From contig JAGASU010000030.1 in assembly GCA_017621635.1 (NCBI GenBank), positions 1 through 33,568 on the forward strand: 33,568 nucleotides of DNA, written 5' to 3'. The position numbers were made by a program, and so were the translations under genes. The stretch is from Alphaproteobacteria bacterium. GTDB lineage: Bacteria > Pseudomonadota > Alphaproteobacteria > RF32 > CAG-239. The notes under the pieces are model-generated. The model did not search any database, was not told the DNA's origin, and saw only the letters and a program-made list of their open reading frames with translations. This document shows, in pieces, positions 25,161 to 31,529 of the stretch; the stretch's first letter is position 1, and every line of letters begins with the position of its first letter.

Positions 25161-26414
25161 CTATGAATTCATATTATTAAAGAAGTCATTATTATCTTTG
25201 CTTAACTTTAGTTTTTCAAGCAGGAATTCCATACCGTCGGTCATTCTCATCTGCATTAAAACACGACGCAGGACCCACATTTTAGTCAATACATTTTTAT
25301 CAACCAAAAGTTCTTCTTTACGCGTACCGGAACGGGTTATATCAATCGTTGGGAAAAGACGTTTATCAGTCAACTTTCTATCCAAGATAATCTCTGAATT
25401 GCCGGTTCCTTTAAATTCTTCAAAAATAACTTCATCCATTCTTGAGCCGGTATCAATTAAGGCTGTTGCTATGATGGTTAAAGAACCGCCTTCTTCAACA
25501 TTTCTGGCGGCACCGAGCAACCTTTTCGGGCGTTGCAGGGCGTTTGCGTCAACACCACCGGTTAAAACCTTTCCTGATGAAGGGATGACCGCGTTATAGG
25601 CACGCCCCAAACGTGTGATAGAATCGAGCAAAATCACAACATCTTTTTTGGTTTCTACCAAGCGTTTTGCTTTTTCTATCACAAACTCGGCTACCTGAAC
25701 ATGACGGCTGGCCGGTTCGTCAAAAGTTGAAGATATCACTTCGCCTTTTACCGAGCGCGTCATATCGGTTACTTCTTCCGGACGTTCATCTATCAACAAA
25801 ACCATCAGGTAAACTTCTGGGTGGTTTGTAGCGATGGCGTGTGCTATATTTTGCAACATAACCGTTTTACCGGTTCTGGGAGGTGCAACGATTAGACCGC
25901 GCTGGCCTTTACCCTGAGGAGAAATCAAATCAATCACGCGGGTTGTGTAGTCTTTCTCGCCGCAGATAATATCAAAATTTAACTTTTCGGTCGGGTAAAG
26001 CGGGGTTAAGTTGTCAAAATTAATACGAAGTTTGGATTTTTCCGGATCTTCATAATTAATGGTATTTATTTTGGTTAAGGCAAAATAGCGTTCATTTTCT
26101 TTTGGGGCGCGGATTTCACCTTCTACCGTGTCACCGGTACGCAGGCCGTATTTTTTAACCTGCTGGGGAGAAACGTAAATATCATCTGCAGAAGCCAAAT
26201 AGTTTGATTTGGCTGAACGCAAGAAACCAAAACCGTCTTGCATAACTTCAATTACGCCGTCGCCATAAAGAACGTTGTCATTTTCAGCAACTTTTTTCAT
26301 TATAGCAAAGACCAAGTCTTGAACACGCATAGAAGATGCGTCTTCTACTCCTAAATCTTCAGCCTGGCTTAAAAGCTCTTTGGGAGATTTATCTTTCAAA
26401 TCTTTTAAATGCAT
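25161..26414 (-). CDS. rho: Transcription termination factor Rho
   Basis: Rho is the hexameric RNA helicase that ends transcripts. The 417-residue product has the bacterial length: an N-terminal helical domain, the RNA-binding cold-shock-like domain with D-G-F-G-F-L-R at 60-66, Walker A A-P-P-R-T-G-K-T at 177-184, [11 protein letters not shown] and [10 protein letters not shown] as Walker B, and the R-loop region G-T-R-K-E-E-L-L. There is no long acidic or Asn-rich insertion. It is read away from the origin region directly upstream. The ribosome-binding site before ATG 26414 is weak (TAGGTT). Confidence 0.97.
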   Translation of the reverse strand: MHLKDLKDKSPKELLSQAEDLGVEDASSMRVQDLVFAIMKKVAENDNVLYGDGVIEVMQDGFGFLRSAKSNYLASADDIYVSPQQVKKYGLRTGDTVEGEIRAPKENERYFALTKINTINYEDPEKSKLRINFDNLTPLYPTEKLNFDIICGEKDYTTRVIDLISPQGKGQRGLIVAPPRTGKTVMLQNIAHAIATNHPEVYLMVLLIDERPEEVTDMTRSVKGEVISSTFDEPASRHVQVAEFVIEKAKRLVETKKDVVILLDSITRLGRAYNAVIPSSGKVLTGGVDANALQRPKRLLGAARNVEEGGSLTIIATALIDTGSRMDEVIFEEFKGTGNSEIILDRKLTDKRLFPTIDITRSGTRKEELLVDKNVLTKMWVLRRVLMQMRMTDGMEFLLEKLKLSKDNNDFFNNMNS

Positions 26415-26650
26415 GGGATAACCTATTGGGTAAGAAAATTTTAAGAATTATTTGTTAACTTGTTATACAGATATTTTTTTAAGAGTCAATTTAAATCGTC
26501 ACGAAAAAGAGTTCATTTTTTGCTTAGAAAAAAAGTAATTTTGCAAAAGAAAAATGCAGAGGCGATTGGTGAAAAAAATATCAACAGGGCTTTTCCAAAC
26601 AATTATTTTAAAATAATATTTTTTTGTTATTTGTTTATGGCTGTGAGTTG

Positions 26651-26659
26651 TGTGGATAA
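26651..26659 (-). promoter_or_regulatory. DnaA box, perfect
   Basis: TGTGGATAA, which is TTATCCACA on the minus strand, is the strongest consensus DnaA box in the window. Confidence 0.85.
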
Positions 26660-26737
26660 GTTTTTATGAACAATTTTATCCAGAGATTTTTTTGAGATGT
26701 TTAAAAGGTTGTGGAGGACTCTGAAAAGTCGTTTTAA

Positions 26738-26750
26738 AATCAATTTATTA
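26738..26750 (+). promoter_or_regulatory. IHF-type site in oriC
   Basis: AATCAATTTATTA fits WATCAANNNNTTR at every position. It lies between the two main groups of DnaA boxes, a usual place for an origin-bending protein, but AT-rich DNA gives such matches easily. Confidence 0.5.
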
Positions 26751-26781
26751 ATATTTTTTCTGATTTGAGGATAAAGTATGG

Positions 26782-26790
26782 TTATTCACA
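26782..26790 (+). promoter_or_regulatory. DnaA box, perfect
   Basis: TTATTCACA matches TTATNCACA exactly. Near-repeats flank it: TGAGGATAA just upstream and CGGGGATAA 12 bp downstream. Confidence 0.75.
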
Positions 26791-26813
26791 GGACTCACAG
26801 GCGGGGATAAAGT

Positions 26814-26828
26814 TTAAAAAAATGTTAA
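26814..26828. promoter_or_regulatory. CtrA-type box 1
   Basis: TTAA-AAAAATG-TTAA is a perfect TTAA-N7-TTAA, the binding pattern of the alphaproteobacterial cell-cycle regulator CtrA. It lies 24 bp from a perfect DnaA box. Confidence 0.5.
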
Positions 26829-26867
26829 TAAGTATTGTTTAAATTTTGGGTTTACGGGGATTATTTG

Positions 26868-26882
26868 TTAATCTTTTTTTAA
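26868..26882. promoter_or_regulatory. CtrA-type box 2
   Basis: TTAATCTTTTTTTAA is a second perfect TTAA-N7-TTAA, 54 bp from the first (start to start) and 9 bp before a perfect DnaA box. Confidence 0.5.
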
Positions 26883-26890
26883 TAATATAG

Positions 26891-26899
26891 TTATGCACA
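26891..26899 (+). promoter_or_regulatory. DnaA box, perfect
   Basis: TTATGCACA matches TTATNCACA and is half of an inverted pair with the box at 26914. Confidence 0.75.
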
Positions 26900-26913
26900 A
26901 TTTGGTTTCAAGG

Positions 26914-26922
26914 TGTGCATAA
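26914..26922 (-). promoter_or_regulatory. DnaA box, perfect
   Basis: TGTGCATAA reads TTATGCACA on the minus strand and is inverted to the previous box with 14 bp between them. It ends 20 bp before the coaE start, so DnaA bound here could affect coaE transcription. Confidence 0.75.
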
Positions 26923-26942
26923 AATAAAATTTTGAGGAAAAA

Positions 26943-27518
26943 ATGAAATTTATTGCAATAACCGGCTCTATTGGTTGCGGAAAGACAACTATTTCTAATA
27001 TATTGAGAAAACAGGGTTTCTTGGTGTATGATATAGATAAATGGGTTAAATATCTTTATTATAAGAAAGAGTTTTTAGAGGTTATTGAAAAGTTTTTTCC
27101 CGAGTGTTTTGAAAACGGGGTTTTTAATAAAAGAAAACTCAGGAATATTGTTTTTGATAATCCTTGTAAGCTAAAACAGCTGGAGGGATTGATTCATCCT
27201 TTTTTGACCCAAAAATTAAAACACATCATTCGCAGAAATAAAGATGAAGGATGTGTTTTTGTTGATGTGGCTTTACTCTTTGAAATGGGGTGGGATAAAT
27301 ATTTTGATTATGTAGTTTTGGCTTATACCGATGAAGAAACGCAAAAATTAAGAGTGATGAAAAGAGATAGTATTTCGGCAGAAGATTTTTATAAAATAAA
27401 TAAACTGCAGATGAGCGGGGAAGAAAAAATGCAAAAGGCCGATTTTATTATTGAAACCGGATGCGAGGAACAAAAGCTTTGTCGTGCGGTTTTGGATGTT
27501 TTGGGAGAACTTTTATAA
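26943..27518 (+). CDS. coaE: Dephospho-CoA kinase
   Basis: CoaE phosphorylates dephospho-CoA in the last step of coenzyme A synthesis. The 191-residue product has the P-loop G-S-I-G-C-G-K-T-T at 8-16, Y-D-I-D-K (the Asp of the family's D-A-D), L-I-H-P-F and V-D-V-A-L-L-F-E-M-G. GAGGA precedes ATG 26943. dnaQ begins 1 bp after the stop, so they form an operon. The coaE-dnaQ pair beside the origin is a recurring alphaproteobacterial arrangement. Confidence 0.93.
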   Translation: MKFIAITGSIGCGKTTISNILRKQGFLVYDIDKWVKYLYYKKEFLEVIEKFFPECFENGVFNKRKLRNIVFDNPCKLKQLEGLIHPFLTQKLKHIIRRNKDEGCVFVDVALLFEMGWDKYFDYVVLAYTDEETQKLRVMKRDSISAEDFYKINKLQMSGEEKMQKADFIIETGCEEQKLCRAVLDVLGELL

Positions 27519-27519
27519 A

Positions 27520-28233
27520 ATGCAGTCAATCAGAGAAATTGTATTTGATACTGAAACGACGGGTTTTGATCCGGAAACCGGGGATAAACTGGTTGAAATA
27601 GGTGCGGTTGAATTAATTAACCATGTTCCGACGGGAAAAACTTATCATCAATATATCAATCCGGAAAGGGAAGTGCCGGAAGAAGTTGTTAAAGTACACG
27701 GATTGACGACAGAATATTTAAAGGATTTTCCGATTTTTGCCAAAGTAGCTCAAGAGTGGGTTGATTTTATCGGTGATGATGGCATTTTAGTAGCGCATAA
27801 TGCAACATTTGATATGAAATTTATCAATTTTGAGCTGAAAAGACTCGGATTTGAGGAATATCAATGGGACAGAGTTGTTGATACATTAGAAATCGCCAAA
27901 AGTAAATTTCCGGGGCAACGTAATAATTTGGATGCGTTATGCCGGCGTTTTAATATTGATAACTCGGCGCGTACGTTTCACGGTGCTTTGCTTGACGCCC
28001 AGTTATTGGCGGAAGTTTATCTTGAGCTTTTGGGCGGTGCGGAACCGACAATGGATTTGGCGGCGGCAGTTAAAGATAATAAGGAAACTGCTTCTGCAGT
28101 TGAAATAAAGAGAGTTTATAGAGAACCCAGAGTTTTTGCTTTGAGTGAGGAAAGTTTAGCTTTGCACAGAGCGTTTTTGGAAAAAAATATTAAAAATCCT
28201 ATTTGGCTTGCTGATGAAAAGAGCGAAAACTAA
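27520..28233 (+). CDS. dnaQ: DNA polymerase III epsilon subunit (3'-5' proofreading exonuclease)
   Basis: DnaQ is the proofreading exonuclease of the replicase. The 237-residue product holds all three Exo motifs: D-T-E-T-T-G at 10-15 (D10, E12), H-N-A-T-F-D at 93-98 (D98) and H-G-A-L-L-D-A at 154-160 (H154, D159). The last 50 residues are the less conserved region that in E. coli binds the alpha subunit. The frame is open upstream to 27451 inside coaE, but ATG 27520, 1 bp after the coaE stop and with GGGAG upstream, gives the standard N-terminus. Its stop overlaps the pgeF start by one base. Confidence 0.95.
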   Translation: MQSIREIVFDTETTGFDPETGDKLVEIGAVELINHVPTGKTYHQYINPEREVPEEVVKVHGLTTEYLKDFPIFAKVAQEWVDFIGDDGILVAHNATFDMKFINFELKRLGFEEYQWDRVVDTLEIAKSKFPGQRNNLDALCRRFNIDNSARTFHGALLDAQLLAEVYLELLGGAEPTMDLAAAVKDNKETASAVEIKRVYREPRVFALSEESLALHRAFLEKNIKNPIWLADEKSEN

Positions 28234-28934
28234 TGTTTTATTTTGATTACATTGAGGGAAGAAAGGTTTTAAAATCAGATTTATTGTCCGGTTTGGAGCA
28301 TTTTTTTACGACAAGAGAACTTTGTCTTTTTTCTAAAGAAGAAGATATGTCGGCTAACAGGGGATTGGTTGAAAGTTATTTCAGAGAAAAAATGGCAACA
28401 AACCAGCCGGTGCATGGGGTGGATATTGCCAAGGTTGAGGCTGATAAATATTTTTACGAAAAGACTGACGCTCTTTTGGTTGAAAAAGGGGCGGCGTATA
28501 TGAATTTTGGCGATTGCACACCGCTTGTTTTTTCATTTAGCAAAGGAGCGATGATTGCACACGCCGGTTGGCGTGGCACGGTGCAGATGATGGCAAAAGT
28601 TGCAGTAAAAAGAATTTGTGAAGAATATGGTATTAAGCCGCAAGATATTAAAGTAGCAATTGGGCCGGCAATTTGCGGTAAATGTTATGATGTAGGACAA
28701 GATGTTTATCAGGCTTTGCTTACAACAGTTAATGGTGCAGGGCAGGGGTTTGCGCAACGAGATAATAAATGTTTTGTGGATTTGAAACAAATTAACCAAA
28801 GACAACTTTCAGAATGTGGGGTTAAACAAATTGATGTTTGTCCGTACTGCACGGCGTGCGGGGAAAAGCAGTTTTATTCTTATAGATATGAAAAGACCGG
28901 ATACAGGCATAGCGCCGTGGTCAGAGTTTTGTAA
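28233..28934 (+). CDS. pgeF: Peptidoglycan editing factor PgeF (YfiH, laccase-domain family)
   Basis: The 233-residue product belongs to the YfiH/DUF152 family, whose members act as purine nucleoside phosphorylase/oxidoreductases or help keep wrong amino acids out of peptidoglycan precursors. The metal ligands are seen as H61 (V-H-G-V-D), C95 (G-D-C-T-P) and H110 (A-H-A-G-W-R-G-T). I-G-P-A-I-C-G-K-C-Y-D-V and a C-terminal Y-S-Y-R complete the pattern. It shares one base with the dnaQ stop (TAATG), so it is translationally coupled in the coaE operon. Confidence 0.92.
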   Translation: MFYFDYIEGRKVLKSDLLSGLEHFFTTRELCLFSKEEDMSANRGLVESYFREKMATNQPVHGVDIAKVEADKYFYEKTDALLVEKGAAYMNFGDCTPLVFSFSKGAMIAHAGWRGTVQMMAKVAVKRICEEYGIKPQDIKVAIGPAICGKCYDVGQDVYQALLTTVNGAGQGFAQRDNKCFVDLKQINQRQLSECGVKQIDVCPYCTACGEKQFYSYRYEKTGYRHSAVVRVL

Positions 28935-28941
28935 ATATATG

Positions 28942-28970
28942 TTGCTTTATTTTATAATTTATTATATAAT
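28942..28970 (+). promoter_or_regulatory. Promoter of the downstream unknown gene
   Basis: TTGCTT (28942-28947) and a perfect TATAAT (28965-28970) are 17 bp apart, in the 68-bp gap after pgeF. Transcription would begin near 28977, with AGGAG at 28991-28995 before the ATG. Confidence 0.65.
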
Positions 28971-29002
28971 GAACTTATCATTTATAATTAAGGAGAACAG
29001 AG

Positions 29003-30013
29003 ATGAGTAAAGATGGTTTTAGTTTTGTTAGTATTTCCGAGGAAGTAGACAAGAAAATAACAGGCTATAAAAAAAGCAGATTTAATGATTTAGTTAAAAG
29101 AGAATACTCCAATGGGGATACTAAATTAGTTGTTGAAGGAGCGCGTTTAAATAGAACAGGTGTTTCTCAATGGGATACATCAGATATTTATACGGATAAT
29201 AAAGGATATACAATGACGTTTACGCGTGATAGTATGGGAAATCCTTTATCTATATCTATTCAGGTTCCAAACGGCTCTGAGATGACAAAGTATGTTATAA
29301 ATCAGCAAACGCTTTCCAGATATGATAATATTAATCCGATGGAAGCGAACAGAATTTTTAACAAAACGGAACAAAAAGTTAAGAAAGGGGCTTCCATAGA
29401 AGAAATTGCAAGAGATTTTTCTGATTATCAACGTTCTCCTTATTCAAGAGAGGAACTTAAAGAGATTGATAATCAAAAGTCTATTAATGAGGAAATAAAA
29501 GCAAAGTATGATAAATTAATGAGTAAAGGCAATTTTGGTATACATACTTTTGAAACCATTTCTAAAGATTTTGATAAACATATGCAAAGCAAGGCTGTTG
29601 GGGCGCCTACGATAATGTTGTCTCAAAACGACAGGGACGTAAGCGGTCGTTTAGATGATAAAATTTCTTTTAGTACACTGGCGGCTGTTACTTATTCTGA
29701 AAAAAGCAAAGATGTTTCTGAAATCAGACTATCTACCATAGATTACAGGCAAGGAATTAGCGGCTCTCCATCTTATGATGAAGTTTTGAATATAGAAACA
29801 TTAATGAAAAAAGGATATGACAGGGATACTGCCCAGCAAAAGTTAAATGACGTTATGCAACAGATATATGACGGAAAACCTTTGAAAGAGATATTTATCA
29901 GCAACAAGCAATTTTTGACTGAAAAATCAGAGAAGCTGTTTGCTCAAAATCTGGAAAAACAAAGACAGGATAGAATACCTAACTATATCAAGACTCCGAA
30001 AACAAGAGGTTAG
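29003..30013 (+). CDS. Unrecognised 336-residue soluble protein
   Basis: I do not recognise this gene. It has no signal peptide or membrane helix. The first 110 residues look beta-rich (Y-T-M-T-F-T-R-D-S-M-G-N-P-L-S-I), the middle (about 115-200) is charged and helical, and residues 200-270 again contain strand-like segments. The C-terminus is helical and ends in basic residues (K-T-P-K-T-R-G). It has its own promoter, a good AGGAG at 28991, and a terminator 28 bp after the stop, so it is a well-bounded single-gene unit. Base composition is like its neighbours. A secreted effector or phage relic is possible but nothing in the sequence shows it. Confidence 0.78.
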   Translation: MSKDGFSFVSISEEVDKKITGYKKSRFNDLVKREYSNGDTKLVVEGARLNRTGVSQWDTSDIYTDNKGYTMTFTRDSMGNPLSISIQVPNGSEMTKYVINQQTLSRYDNINPMEANRIFNKTEQKVKKGASIEEIARDFSDYQRSPYSREELKEIDNQKSINEEIKAKYDKLMSKGNFGIHTFETISKDFDKHMQSKAVGAPTIMLSQNDRDVSGRLDDKISFSTLAAVTYSEKSKDVSEIRLSTIDYRQGISGSPSYDEVLNIETLMKKGYDRDTAQQKLNDVMQQIYDGKPLKEIFISNKQFLTEKSEKLFAQNLEKQRQDRIPNYIKTPKTRG

Positions 30014-30040
30014 TAACGGATTTAGGCTGCTTCTGATAGG

Positions 30041-30073
30041 ACTGTTCTTTAGTTTAAAGAGCAGTTCTTTTTT
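30041..30073 (+). terminator. Terminator of the unknown 336-residue gene
   Basis: ACTGTTCTTTA (30041-30051) pairs with TAAAGAGCAGT (30055-30065), one wobble pair, around a 3-nt loop, and is followed by TCTTTTTT. Confidence 0.85.
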
Positions 30074-30087
30074 GATATAATATAAAT

Positions 30088-30110
30088 ACCCCCGTTTTGC
30101 AAACGGGGGT
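30088..30110 (-). terminator. Terminator of the outer-membrane protein gene
   Basis: ACCCCCGTTT (30088-30097) and AAACGGGGGT (30101-30110) form a perfect GC-rich 10-bp stem with a 3-nt loop. On the minus strand it lies 26 bp past the stop of the beta-barrel gene; the following T-run is broken. Confidence 0.75.
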
Positions 30111-30136
30111 GAATATTTTTGGAGATATAATTAAAT

Positions 30137-30916
30137 TTAGAACATATATCGAAGGCCTAGGGATAATTCTGTCATATTTTTAATAATATCATCATCGCTG
30201 AATTTAATATAACGCGCCATAGCGCGGAGTGCGATGTGTTCATTAATATTGTATTGTGCACCGATACCAAATCTATACCCCATAGTGTTTAGGTTATCTT
30301 TGTCAGTATAGATATAATATTCATCTTCATATGTACTTTTTTCATTAAAATTATATTGAGCAAGTCCAAGAGAAGCTAATAATTCAAGTTCCTGACTTAC
30401 GGGTAAATAACCAATTAAATCAATACCGATTGCATTGAATTGTATTTTTTCTTTATCATCCCAATCGTCTGTTTTTGTTTCTTCACTTGACTGTTGAATA
30501 AATGCTTCAATACCGAAGTTTTGATTAAATTTTGCGCCGGCATTTAAGCTATATGCTGTGTATGAAGTCGGTAGAACTTCTTTGTAATTGAAGCTATCTC
30601 CGTATTCGTCTTTGACGGATGAAAATTTCATTTTTGTTGTAGTAATATCTACTCCGACATAGGGGCGGATGGTGCTTGATGAGGTGTTGGTTAGTTGCCT
30701 TTCTTCATATTCTCTTGCTTCCTCTCTTGATAAGCGGCGATAGCGGACGGGTTCCTGACTGGTATTTGTATATTTAGGTTCTTCACGATAACGAACTTGG
30801 CGTTCATAGCGAGGTTTTTCTTCGTAGTAATATCCGTTTTCTTCATAATATCTCGCTTGCGCGTTATTATAGGCTAAAACGGTGAATATACCTGCTAGTA
30901 TTAAAAGTTTTCTCAT
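30137..30916 (-). CDS. Outer-membrane beta-barrel protein
   Basis: The 259-residue product begins with a signal peptide (M-R-K-L-L-I-L-A-G, cleavage probably after A-Q-A near residue 23). A Tyr/Glu/Arg-rich stretch of about 60 residues follows. From about residue 85 (I-R-P-Y-V-G-V-D) alternating beta segments run to a final phenylalanine (L-G-L-R-Y-M-F), the usual outer-membrane sorting end. The pattern fits a small eight-stranded porin or OmpA-type barrel of the kind common in alphaproteobacteria. The frame is open to 31015, but ATG 30916 has AAGGAAG upstream and gives a clean signal peptide; the longer frame would run through the leader hairpins. Expression is probably set by the structured leader upstream. 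Confidence 0.82.
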   Translation of the reverse strand: MRKLLILAGIFTVLAYNNAQARYYEENGYYYEEKPRYERQVRYREEPKYTNTSQEPVRYRRLSREEAREYEERQLTNTSSSTIRPYVGVDITTTKMKFSSVKDEYGDSFNYKEVLPTSYTAYSLNAGAKFNQNFGIEAFIQQSSEETKTDDWDDKEKIQFNAIGIDLIGYLPVSQELELLASLGLAQYNFNEKSTYEDEYYIYTDKDNLNTMGYRFGIGAQYNINEHIALRAMARYIKFSDDDIIKNMTELSLGLRYMF

Positions 30917-30947
30917 ATCTAACTTCCTTTTCTTACGATAGTTTAAA

Positions 30948-31140
30948 GAAAAAGCCATCTTTTTTAAGATGACTGGAAGTTGAAAGCTATGAATAGTATA
31001 GTGCGGTATATTCACCGCATAGGTTTATTTTACCGCCTTCCAGTCCAAGACCAAAAGGCATGTAAAGTGTCGTCTTTACATATAGACGCTATTCAAGAGG
31101 CTTTCAAACCTCAGAATACCTTTTTTTGATATTCCGAGGG
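30948..31140 (-). ncRNA. Structured leader or small RNA with attenuator-like terminator
   Basis: On the minus strand, upstream of the beta-barrel gene, five hairpins line up: 31109-31139 (10-bp stem, one wobble), 31061-31080 (7 bp), 31035-31059 (11 bp, loop UUG), 31002-31019 (6 bp) and a terminator-like stem at 30954-30973 with a T-run at 30949-30953. The 3' arm of the third hairpin, GACTGGAAG, is also perfectly complementary over 9 bp to 30971-30979 (CTTCCAGTC), which overlaps the terminator stem by three bases. So two exclusive folds exist. This fits a cis-acting attenuator or riboswitch-like leader, or a free small RNA ending at the terminator. It matches no riboswitch class I know. Confidence 0.55.
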
Positions 31141-31143
31141 TAT

Positions 31144-31174
31144 ACTATAAGAGAAATGTTTAATATATCGTAAA
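31144..31174 (-). promoter_or_regulatory. Possible promoter of the leader RNA
   Basis: Minus-strand TATAGT (31144-31149) has TTTACG (31169-31174) 19 bp upstream, or 18 bp if the -10 is read as TTATAG. It would start RNA near 31138, at the first hairpin. The spacing is longer than ideal. Confidence 0.35.
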
Positions 31175-31200
31175 GATTAAATAATTTTTATATTGTATAA

Positions 31201-31335
31201 GGTGTGCTTTGCACAAGTTATGGATTGCCGCAGTTGCGTATGGCTGACGCCATGCACCTCGCAATGACTCGCGGGGGGTGTTCCGCCATAGCAACACTAA
31301 GAGAAGTTTGTCATGCGCTTTGCAATGATTCATGG
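31201..31335. repeat. REP-like palindromic intergenic element
   Basis: This GC-richer island in AT-rich intergenic DNA has GGATTGCCGC at 31222-31231 and CTCGCAATGAC at 31258-31268 as imperfect inverted ends around an inner hairpin (GTATGGC, GCCATGC). GTCATGCGCTTTGCAATGA follows at 31310-31328. GGATTGCCGC with CGCAATGAC is a form seen in dispersed palindromic repeats of many bacteria. Only one copy is in this window, so its repeat nature is inferred. The 31141-31529 stretch has no gene besides this element and the ppdK leader. Confidence 0.45.
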
Positions 31336-31400
31336 GAAAAATAAAACTCTCCTATAATGTTGTTTTAAAACTTTAATTTAAAATGAAAAATAAAAAGTTT

Positions 31401-31430
31401 TTGCTTGAATATTCTAAAATACTGTTATAA
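31401..31430 (+). promoter_or_regulatory. Possible ppdK promoter
   Basis: TTGCTT (31401-31406) and TTATAA (31425-31430) are 18 bp apart. A start near 31437 would give a leader of about 93 nt before ATG 31530. TTGCTT also forms the -35 of the promoter at 28942. Confidence 0.4.
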
Positions 31431-31529
31431 GTTTGTGTCAGAATTTATTGTTCTGCCGTGTGCTTAACGATAATGTTTTTGTGTGCGGCTGTTTTTAACT
31501 AACTTTAAGCTGATAGGAGCTCTATAACC

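Larger units (their letters stand above)
26415..26942. other. oriC: Probable chromosomal replication origin (oriC)
   Basis: The 528-bp gap between divergent rho (-) and coaE (+) has no convincing gene. It carries four DnaA boxes that match TTATNCACA exactly (listed separately), and imperfect ones at 26463-26471, 26676-26684, 26766-26774 and 26802-26810. AT-rich stretches that could unwind lie at about 26596-26640 (with a 16-bp palindrome at 26602-26617), at 26731-26760 and at 26862-26890. An IHF-type site and two CtrA-type boxes are also inside. Nearest genes on both sides run outward, and parABS lies 5-10 kb away, as expected for an alphaproteobacterial origin. Position of the unwinding element is not certain. 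Confidence 0.85.

Noticed and set aside
26460-26669. A 69-codon plus-strand frame in the rho-coaE gap
   Set aside because: It begins on a non-ATG-like context, is very basic and Phe-rich, has no ribosome-binding site and covers a perfect DnaA box; it is chance coding in origin DNA.
30917-31015. A longer N-terminus for the outer-membrane protein
   Set aside because: It would add 33 residues before a clean signal peptide and run through terminator-like hairpins; ATG 30916 has a strong ribosome-binding site.
30948-31140. The leader RNA as 6S RNA, SRP RNA, tmRNA or a known riboswitch
   Set aside because: The 5' and 3' ends do not pair as in 6S RNA, and none of the sequence hallmarks of SRP RNA, tmRNA, cobalamin, TPP or SAM riboswitches are present.
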